A DNA stretch of 6,137 nt. Source: Acidimicrobiaceae bacterium. Its GTDB lineage: Bacteria; Actinomycetota; Acidimicrobiia; Acidimicrobiales; RAAP-2. The stretch spans positions 3,108 to 9,244 of the forward strand of contig PLXU01000069.1 in assembly GCA_003151555.1 (NCBI GenBank), read 5' to 3'. A program made the position numbers and the translations under genes. Below the pieces are notes generated by a model, which saw nothing but the letters and a program-made list of their open reading frames with translations, did not search any database and was not told the origin of the DNA. Shown in pieces: positions 1-5,244 of the stretch. Position 1 is the stretch's first letter, and each line of letters starts with the position of its first letter.

Positions 1-458
1 TGGACTGGTACTACCCGATCTTCTCGGGCGCGCTCGGCGGCGCCGCCGGCGAAAGGCGCATCGCGGACGGCTGGGAACGGCACGTCATGGACGACTACGG
101 CGTGCGGTGCGTCTCGACCAGCGACTGGGTGACGGCCGCCGAGACGGCCGAGTGCGTGTTAGCCCTCGACGCGCTGGGCCTCACCGGGCGGGCCCTCGAT
201 CTTTTCTCCTGCACCGCTCGTCATCGTCGCGAGGACGGCGCCTACTGGACCGGACTGGCCTACCCCGATCGAGTGACCTTCCCCCACGCCGAGACCTCGT
301 CCTACACGTCGGCGGCGATCATCCTGGCGGCGGACGCCCTGACGTCCTCGTCAACGGCGTCCGGTCTTTTCCGTCACGGCGAACTGGCGCGGCCGCCGGA
401 CCTGGCCGAAGCGGGCTGTCCGCTGGCCGCGCTAGACGCGTCGCAAAACCCGCAGTGA
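1..458 (+). CDS. Prenyltransferase / terpene-cyclase-fold protein, C-terminal part (5' end outside window)
   Basis: The frame is open from the left edge (first whole codon at 3) to TGA at 456-458, giving 151 visible residues. Segments such as DWYYPIFSGAL, GVRCVSTSDWVTAAET, EDGAYWTGLAYPD and SSYTSAAIILAADAL match what I recall of actinobacterial proteins annotated as prenyltransferase or squalene-hopene-cyclase-repeat proteins, which have an alpha/alpha barrel fold. Aromatic-rich helical repeats with DG-x-W/Y-type turns are visible. The substrate is unknown, and family members are often named only by fold. The internal ATG at 87 is not a credible start because family-like sequence continues upstream of it. 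The last 27 bp overlap the convergent methyltransferase gene. From memory, prenyltransferase and short methyltransferase genes of this kind are neighbours in other actinobacteria, sometimes near glycosyltransferases; I could not check this. Confidence is high that it is coding, moderate on fold and low on reaction. Confidence 0.78.
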   Translation, partial: DWYYPIFSGALGGAAGERRIADGWERHVMDDYGVRCVSTSDWVTAAETAECVLALDALGLTGRALDLFSCTARHRREDGAYWTGLAYPDRVTFPHAETSSYTSAAIILAADALTSSSTASGLFRHGELARPPDLAEAGCPLAALDASQNPQ

Positions 459-1064
459 TCCTTCTTGGGCCACGTCGATGAAGTGCCCGCTGCCTCGCGC
501 CGCTTGGTAGATCTCGAAGGGTGGCCGCCCGCCCTCGGCGGGGTCGTCAAAGACGTCGTGGATCAAGAGCAGTCCCGCCGGCGCCACCTTGGGCGTCCAG
601 GCCTCGTAGTCGGCCCAGGCCGCGTCGCGCCCGTGTCCACCGTCGATGAAGAGCAGGTCCAGGGGTTGGTTGAAGTGCTTCGCAACGACGACCGACTGAC
701 CGACCAGTCCCACCACGGTCGACTCAAGGTGGGCCCGCGCAATGGAGCGCTGCCAGGTGGGCAGCGTGTTGAGTCGTCCGTCGGCGCTGTCCACCAGCGC
801 CGGGTCGAAGTGCGTCCAACCCGCCTGGTTCTCCTCACTGCCGTGGTGGTGATCGAGCGAGTAGAGCACCGAACTGCTTGCTTCGCCCGCGGCGCCGAGG
901 TAGATGGCCGACTTGCCGCACCACGCGCCGATTTCCAGCCACGTGCCCGCGGGTACCCGCTCTCCCTGGGCGAGGGCGTGCTCGTAGAGCGCGAGTCCTT
1001 CGTCTCGCGGCATGAAGCCTTTGACTGTGTTGGCGTACGCCAGCAGTTCGTCACGGCGACTCAC
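432..1064 (-). CDS. Class I SAM-dependent methyltransferase (Methyltransf_24-like), 210 aa
   Basis: This small Rossmann-fold methyltransferase should move a methyl group from S-adenosylmethionine to an unidentified acceptor in the cytoplasm. Motif I, which binds SAM, is LEIGAWCGKSAIYLG at residues 43-57. An acidic residue follows at the end of strand beta2 (SLDHHHGSEE, 69-78). The segment DLLFIDGGHGRDAAWADYEAW (136-156) and the HDVFDDPAEGGRP stretch (169-181) are typical of the CmcI/Methyltransf_24 group. The frame stays open to an ATG at 1334, but that extension reads the transporter gene out of frame and its composition is not protein-like. I chose GTG at 1062-1064 because it overlaps the upstream TGA as GTGA, has GAGG 11 nt upstream, and gives the N-terminus (DELLAYANTVKGFMP) I recall for this family. 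ATG at 1011-1013 is a shorter alternative. It is last in the pepN-GDT1 cluster and probably translationally coupled. The stop TAG lies inside the convergent prenyltransferase gene. Confidence 0.88.
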   Translation of the reverse strand: MSRRDELLAYANTVKGFMPRDEGLALYEHALAQGERVPAGTWLEIGAWCGKSAIYLGAAGEASSSVLYSLDHHHGSEENQAGWTHFDPALVDSADGRLNTLPTWQRSIARAHLESTVVGLVGQSVVVAKHFNQPLDLLFIDGGHGRDAAWADYEAWTPKVAPAGLLLIHDVFDDPAEGGRPPFEIYQAARGSGHFIDVAQEGSLRVLRRV

Positions 1065-1654
1065 CCAGTGACCAACCTCACCAGCGTGTAGATACCCAGA
1101 CCGGCGAAGATCAGTCCGCCGCCGAGACGGATCTTCGACAGTGGCACCTTGCGCACGAGGATCTGGCCGCCGAAGACGCCCACGAAGGTTACGGCCACCA
1201 GTGCGATCGACGAGGCGAGGAAGACCTCTAACGGCTGGTGGGTCTTCGCACTGAGGTTGGCGGCCTGGATCTGCGTGAGGTCGCCCATCTCGCCGATGAA
1301 GAGGACGGTAAAGGCCGTCGAGATCTCCTTCCAACGCGAGCCGCTGCGACCCCGCTCGCCTTCGCGCTCGCCCCTTTCTTCCTCCTCCTTCTCCGGCACG
1401 AAAAGCAGGTACGCGGCGCCACCTAGGAAGAAGAGCGCCACGACGAGGTTCTTGACGTTCACCGGGAAGAGAGTGAGCAGCCGTCCCGCCTCGACCGCCA
1501 GGAACATCTGGGTCACCAGCGCGGTCGCGCCGCCGATCAAGACCGACGAGGGGCGCGAGCGCGCGGCCATGATGATGGTCGCGACGAAGGTCTTGTCGGG
1601 TAGTTCGATGATGAACATCAGGGCGATGATGCCCAGGAACACCCCGACGTTCAT
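1061..1654 (-). CDS. TMEM165/GDT1 (UPF0016) family divalent cation transporter, 197 aa
   Basis: This is an integral membrane protein of the GDT1 family, whose members move Mn2+ or Ca2+, usually in exchange for protons. It has the family's two homologous three-helix halves. The first contains ELPDKT (residues 17-22) and the second EMGDLT (122-127). These are the cation-binding E-x-G-D-[KR]-[TS] motifs with substitutions: Pro for Gly in the first and Leu for the basic residue in the second. From memory these variants recur in actinobacterial homologues. Hydrophobic segments lie at about 4-28, 38-60, 68-86, 112-121 continuing past the motif, 143-167 and 176-194. The halves are joined by a highly charged cytoplasmic linker (about 87-110) rich in Glu and Arg, where the family usually has an acidic loop. 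The start ATG is 9 nt after the pepN stop with no clear ribosome binding site, so translation probably depends on pepN. Ion specificity cannot be read from the sequence; Mn2+ export is the commonest bacterial role. Confidence 0.9.
   Translation of the reverse strand: MNVGVFLGIIALMFIIELPDKTFVATIIMAARSRPSSVLIGGATALVTQMFLAVEAGRLLTLFPVNVKNLVVALFFLGGAAYLLFVPEKEEEERGEREGERGRSGSRWKEISTAFTVLFIGEMGDLTQIQAANLSAKTHQPLEVFLASSIALVAVTFVGVFGGQILVRKVPLSKIRLGGGLIFAGLGIYTLVRLVTG
1371..1394 (-). other. 24-nt homopurine tract (mRNA strand) inside the GDT1 gene, with SD-like GGAGGAGG
   Basis: The + strand is unbroken pyrimidine here, so the mRNA is pure purine and contains GGAGGAGG. It encodes the Glu-rich start of the charged linker (codons for E-K-E-E-E-E-R, about residues 88-94). 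The perfect anti-SD match lies within the coding sequence, while nearby gene starts lack such sites. No in-frame start lies just downstream, so it is not read as a ribosome binding site for another gene. Confidence 0.6.
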
Positions 1655-1663
1655 TGGCCGAAC

Positions 1664-4165
1664 TTAGATCTGCTCGCGTACGGCTTCAGCGAAGCGAAGA
1701 CCGATGCGCATGCGTTCGAGCTGCTGATCGATCATGCGCTGCTCGCCGCCGAGGGAGTGTTCGTGGTGGAACTTCTCGACGGTGCTCGCGAAGCCCTCGT
1801 CGCTGATGTAGGTGGGCACGCCGAAGGCGAGTCGCGACAATGTGCTCGGCGGGAACCTTTCCATCGCCTCGTCCCAGCGACTCGTGAAGTACTGCCACAC
1901 CTTGGGACCGGTCACGCGGTTGGCCGACAGCAGCCCGAGCACGACTGCGCCGTCCTGAGTGCGAAAGGTGCTGAAACATTTTTCGGCGGCGTCGAGGGCA
2001 ACGCGAGGGTCACTAAAATCGGCCAGCCCCCAGAGATAGCGCTGCACTTCCTGGGGGGTCTCGGCCTTCTCTCGGCGCGCTAAGAAGGTCTCGTAATCGC
2101 CCGGGCGATTTTGAACGGCCACGATGCGCAGTATCGAGCGCGCCAGGTCGCCGTCCATGGTGTTGGCCTCAAAGAGCCGCACGGCCTCGGCGCGAATGGC
2201 TTCGTCGCGACCAATGGTGCCGAGCACGCCGATCACGATGGAGCGCAGTTGCGGGGTCACTTCGCTCTCGCCCGCGTGCGAGCGCCAACCGAGTCGGTTG
2301 AATTGGGGCGCGAAGAGTCCTCGCACGACGTCGACGAAAGCTTCGCGGCGCTCATCGTCGAGCGCGCGGTTCACGAAGCCCACCGCCGTCGCGACGCTCG
2401 TCCACGTCGAGGGTTCGTTCTGGTCGCCGAGTCCCTTGGCCACGGCGTGGAATTCGGCCCAGGTGCTGTGACCGGCCAGGAGCGCGGCCCAGCTGTCGGC
2501 GAGCAGGGTGACCCGCTCGAGTTCGGCGAAGTCGTCCAGGTGGTCGGCGATGGCCGCGAGTTCCGCCGTGGCGTAACGCGAACGAAAGACGCCCGCTCCG
2601 CCGGCGTTGAGCACCACCGGAGGGTCATCGGTGATCTCGATCGCGTCGTCGCCTAAGAGGTGGCGGCTCGCCGCGCCGCCCTTCAACGACCTGGTGAAGA
2701 CCGGCGTCAGCCAGGTGGTGCCGATGGCGCTCTCGGCGAGGGAGGGCCCGTAGGCAAAAGGCTGCTGGCTGATCTTTCCGTTCTCCAACGACACCATCGG
2801 GTGACCGCCCTGGAGGATGAACGAATTCATGAGGTCTCGTACGGGCTGGCCCGACACTTCTTCGAGCGCGTCCCACAGGTCGGTGGTGACGGTGTTGGCG
2901 TAACTGTGCTTGGCCAGGTAGAAGCGGATGCCGTCGCGGTAGACCTCTTCACCGAGGTAGAGCTCGAGCATGCGCAGCACCGAACCGCCCTTCTCGTAGG
3001 TCAGCACGTCGAACATCCCGCGGGTGTCGTCGGGCGAGATCACCTCGTACTCAATGGGACGCGTCGTGTGCAGCCCGTCCACTTGCAGGGCGAGATCGCG
3101 CTGTATGGCGAAGTCGACCCAGGTCTTCCACTCGGGGCGAAAGGCTTCGATGCACAGCGCGGCGCAGAACGTGGCGAACGCTTCGTTGAGCCACACTCCC
3201 TCCCACCACTCCATGGTCACCAGGTCCCCGAACCACATGTGGGCCAGTTCGTGCGCCACGACTTCGCCGACGCGTTGCTTCTCGGTGAGCGACGCGGACG
3301 CGAGGTCAACCAGCAGCGCGGTGTCGCGGTAGGTCACCAGTCCCAGGTTCTCCATCGCGCCGAAGGCGAAGTCCGGAATGGCGATCATGTCCATCTTTTG
3401 ACCGGGGTAGGCAATGTTGAAGTACTCCGCAAAGAAGCGCAGCGAGAAGGCGCCGCACTCCAGCGCCAGTTCGGCCAGGTGCGCCTTGCCGGGCGGGAAG
3501 ATGATGCGCAGCGGCGTCCCGTCGACGTCGAGCGTCGGCGTTTCTTCGAAGGGCCCCACCACGAAGGCCACTAGATAGGTGGACATTTTCATCGTCGGCG
3601 CGAAACTGACCGAGCGCGTGCCGTCACCGAGATCAGCGCTGGCGATCTCGGGCGAGTTGGAGTAGGCGGCCAGGTGGCTCGGCACGACGAGGTTCACCTG
3701 AAAGGTGGCCTTGAGGGATGGCTCGTCCCAGCAGGGAAAGGCCCGGCGGGCGTCGGAGTGTTCGAACTGCGTGGTGGCGATGGTGTGGACCACGCCCGCC
3801 TCGTCGGTGAAGGTCGAGCGGTAAAAGCCCACCAGCAGGTCGTTGAGATGGCCGGTGTAGGCAATCTCGAGGGTCGCTGGTCCGACGGGCAACTCCTCGT
3901 CAAAGGAGAACGTGGCGGTCTCGTAGGTCTCGTCGTGTTCGGGCACGTTCGATCGCGCGGTCGTGTCGCCGGCGCGAAGTTCGGCGACGCTCAGGTCCAG
4001 ATCGAGCGAGTGTAACGTGAGCGACGTAGTCGGTTCGCGAATATCAACGTCGATTTCGACCCGCCCGGCGAAGGCCGCCGTGTCCAGGTCCGGGGTGATG
4101 AAGATCCGGTAGGCCGAGGGAATTACGTTTCGGGCGAGACGGTACGGGTTAGAAGAAGAACTCAT
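1664..4165 (-). CDS. pepN: M1 family zinc aminopeptidase (PepN / puromycin-sensitive type), 833 aa
   Basis: This cytosolic metallo-aminopeptidase removes N-terminal residues from peptides and works in the late steps of protein turnover. The M1 signatures are present and intact. The exopeptidase motif GAMEN is at residues 269-273. The zinc site HELAH is at 305-309 with the third ligand E328 in WLNEAF, the expected HExxH-x18-E spacing. The catalytic tyrosine is probably Y390 (LTYEKGG). Domain order is an N-terminal beta saddle (about 1-200, with DARRAFPCWDEPSLKATF near 138-155), the thermolysin-like catalytic domain (about 200-455), a small beta domain, and an ERAP1_C-like helical domain (about 520-820). 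No signal peptide or membrane segment is seen, and 833 aa is normal for the family. The ATG at 4163-4165 has no ribosome binding site but a TATGGT hexamer 8 nt upstream. Early codons are AT-rich (AGT TCT TCT TCT). It heads the cluster with the GDT1 and methyltransferase genes. Confidence 0.95.
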   Translation of the reverse strand: MSSSSNPYRLARNVIPSAYRIFITPDLDTAAFAGRVEIDVDIREPTTSLTLHSLDLDLSVAELRAGDTTARSNVPEHDETYETATFSFDEELPVGPATLEIAYTGHLNDLLVGFYRSTFTDEAGVVHTIATTQFEHSDARRAFPCWDEPSLKATFQVNLVVPSHLAAYSNSPEIASADLGDGTRSVSFAPTMKMSTYLVAFVVGPFEETPTLDVDGTPLRIIFPPGKAHLAELALECGAFSLRFFAEYFNIAYPGQKMDMIAIPDFAFGAMENLGLVTYRDTALLVDLASASLTEKQRVGEVVAHELAHMWFGDLVTMEWWEGVWLNEAFATFCAALCIEAFRPEWKTWVDFAIQRDLALQVDGLHTTRPIEYEVISPDDTRGMFDVLTYEKGGSVLRMLELYLGEEVYRDGIRFYLAKHSYANTVTTDLWDALEEVSGQPVRDLMNSFILQGGHPMVSLENGKISQQPFAYGPSLAESAIGTTWLTPVFTRSLKGGAASRHLLGDDAIEITDDPPVVLNAGGAGVFRSRYATAELAAIADHLDDFAELERVTLLADSWAALLAGHSTWAEFHAVAKGLGDQNEPSTWTSVATAVGFVNRALDDERREAFVDVVRGLFAPQFNRLGWRSHAGESEVTPQLRSIVIGVLGTIGRDEAIRAEAVRLFEANTMDGDLARSILRIVAVQNRPGDYETFLARREKAETPQEVQRYLWGLADFSDPRVALDAAEKCFSTFRTQDGAVVLGLLSANRVTGPKVWQYFTSRWDEAMERFPPSTLSRLAFGVPTYISDEGFASTVEKFHHEHSLGGEQRMIDQQLERMRIGLRFAEAVREQI

Positions 4166-4173
4166 ATTTCAAT

Positions 4174-4179
4174 ACCATA
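4174..4179 (-). promoter_or_regulatory. Putative -10 element (TATGGT) for pepN, near-leaderless start
   Basis: On the minus strand TATGGT ends 8 nt before the pepN ATG, which would put the transcription start 0-2 nt upstream of the start codon. It fits the TANNNT pattern of high-GC actinobacteria. No good -35 hexamer lies 16-19 nt upstream, and no Shine-Dalgarno sequence lies before the ATG. Inferred from spacing alone. Confidence 0.45.
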
Positions 4180-4192
4180 GGTCCAAAAGTTC

Positions 4193-4198
4193 TACGCT
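4193..4198 (+). promoter_or_regulatory. Putative -10 element (TACGCT) for the kinase gene, leaderless start
   Basis: TACGCT is followed by exactly six bases (cactaa) and the GTG at 4205, the geometry expected when transcription starts at the first base of the start codon. No Shine-Dalgarno site precedes the GTG. The -35 region is weak (TTTCAA near 4167-4172, spacer about 20). This hexamer is 13 bp from the opposing pepN -10, so the two promoters share the 39-bp gap, which is about 36% GC. Confidence 0.5.
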
Positions 4199-4208
4199 CA
4201 CTAAGTGA
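4198..4208 (+). repeat. 11-bp dyad TCACT-A-AGTGA over the kinase start codon
   Basis: Two perfect 5-bp arms around a single A overlap the end of the TACGCT hexamer and the GTG start (4205-4207). In the leaderless reading it sits on the transcription start point, a classical operator position. It is short and may be chance. Its TCACTA/GTGA half-sites recur in the longer dyad at 4226-4244. Confidence 0.35.
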
Positions 4209-5242
4209 CAATTCCGCCGACGCCCGTTTCACTACGCGTGAAACCCGGTCCCAGTCGACTCGCCGTGACGGGAATTGGCAACGCCATGCTCGACATTATT
4301 TGTCGAGATTCGCACGAGGTCTACTCGACGTTAGGACTCGTCAAATCCACTATGACCCTGATCGACGAGGACAAACTCGACACGTTCTACCAGGCCATGG
4401 GACCGACCATTCAAACGTCGGGCGGATCGGTGGCCAACTCCATCGCCGGCGTAGCGGCGCTGGGGGGCACGTGCGGCTACATCGGTAAAGTGGCCGACGA
4501 CGAGTTCGGCGAGCGCTTCACGCACGACCTGCGTTCGATGGGAGTGGAACTCGACCTGGCCATCGCGCGCGACGGCGAAGGCGTGACCGGACGGTGCCAC
4601 GTGTTCATCACCGACGACGCGCAGCGCACCATGGCCACGTACCTGGGCGCGTCCAATCAGCTGCGCGTGTCCGACATCAACGAGACGCTGATTGCCCGCT
4701 CGGAGATCACCTACGTGGAGGGCTACCTGTACGATCTGCCCCCTGCCAAGGAGGCCATTCAAAAAGTCGTCGACTTCGCGCACGTGCACGACTCGATGGT
4801 GGCGCTCTCGCTGTCGGACATGTTCTGTGTCGATCGCCACCGCCGGGACTTCCTGGAACTAGTGACCCACGACGTCGACGTGCTGCTGGCCAATCACGAC
4901 GAGATACTTTCGCTCTTTCAGGCCCAGACGCTCGAACAGGCCTTCGGCTTGCTGGAGGAGCTGGGCGTCTTGGCCGTCGTGACGCGCGGCCCGTTGGGCG
5001 CCGACGTAGCGACCGTCTCGGGTGTCGTCAACGTGCCCGCGCACGAGGTTGAGCACGTGGTTGATCAAAATGGCGCCGGCGACATGTTCGCATCCGGCTT
5101 TCTCTATGGTCTCGCCCTGGGCGCCGACCCCGTCGAGGCGGCCGAGCTCGGATCACTCTGCGCCGGAGAGATCATCGCGCACCTGGGGGCGCGACCCGAG
5201 AGCGATCTCGAGGAGCTGGCCATCGAGGCGGGGCTGCTCTAG
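4205..5242 (+). CDS. PfkB-family carbohydrate/nucleoside kinase, adenosine kinase-like, 345 aa
   Basis: This ribokinase-fold cytosolic kinase most likely phosphorylates adenosine to AMP with ATP in purine salvage. Features are the N-terminal strand GIGNAMLDII (23-32), the substrate-contacting SGGSVANSIAG (72-82), GYIGKVADDEFG (91-102), and the C-terminal PfkB signature with anion hole and catalytic Asp, NGAGD (289-293, D293). Segments such as MTLIDEDKL, DDAQRTMATYLGA, TYVEGYLYD, LSLSDMFCVDRHR and DVLLANHDEILSLF match what I recall of the bacterial adenosine kinase group rather than ribokinase or fructokinase. Substrate is moderately certain. The signature reads DQNGAGD where DTxGAGD is usual. 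GTG at 4205 follows a TACGCT hexamer by 6 nt and has no ribosome binding site. It gives 22 residues before GIGN, longer than usual, so GTG at 4238 is a real alternative start. It diverges from pepN and ends in the CTAG shared with ctaG. Confidence 0.9.
   Translation: MTIPPTPVSLRVKPGPSRLAVTGIGNAMLDIICRDSHEVYSTLGLVKSTMTLIDEDKLDTFYQAMGPTIQTSGGSVANSIAGVAALGGTCGYIGKVADDEFGERFTHDLRSMGVELDLAIARDGEGVTGRCHVFITDDAQRTMATYLGASNQLRVSDINETLIARSEITYVEGYLYDLPPAKEAIQKVVDFAHVHDSMVALSLSDMFCVDRHRRDFLELVTHDVDVLLANHDEILSLFQAQTLEQAFGLLEELGVLAVVTRGPLGADVATVSGVVNVPAHEVEHVVDQNGAGDMFASGFLYGLALGADPVEAAELGSLCAGEIIAHLGARPESDLEELAIEAGLL
4226..4244 (+). repeat. Perfect 7-bp inverted repeat GTTTCAC-N5-GTGAAAC at the kinase 5' end
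   Basis: GTTTCAC (4226-4232) and GTGAAAC (4238-4244) are exact reverse complements around TACGC. As DNA this could be an operator just downstream of the promoter. As RNA it would form a 7-bp hairpin with a 5-nt loop in the first 40 nt of a leaderless mRNA, with the alternative GTG start (4238) inside the 3' arm. It falls within the poorly conserved N-terminal extension of the kinase, so protein coding may constrain it little. Confidence 0.45.
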
Positions 5243-5244
5243 AG
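5237..5244. other. CTCTAGAG palindrome: shared stop of the kinase and ctaG genes
   Basis: The convergent genes overlap by 4 bp (CTAG, 5239-5242). The 8-bp palindrome means both end with the same last two codons, CTC TAG (Leu-stop), on opposite strands. There is no intergenic room for a terminator. The only nearby hairpin candidate, GGGC/GCCC around a 10-nt loop, is weak and has no U-run. Confidence 0.9.

Noticed and set aside
465..1091. 208-codon open frame on the + strand opposite the methyltransferase
   Set aside because: It is a shadow of the methyltransferase codon bias, with no recognisable motif, while the minus-strand frame has clear SAM-binding motifs.
1065..1334. N-terminal extension of the methyltransferase up to ATG 1334
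   Set aside because: This stretch reads the GDT1 gene out of frame, is Arg/Pro-rich and not family-like. The GTGA overlap at 1061-1064 gives a family-like N-terminus.
2660..3574. 304-codon open frame on the + strand opposite pepN (also one at 2111-2656)
   Set aside because: It lies antisense to a gene with intact M1 motifs. The translation has no recognisable domain and is explained by high-GC third-position bias.
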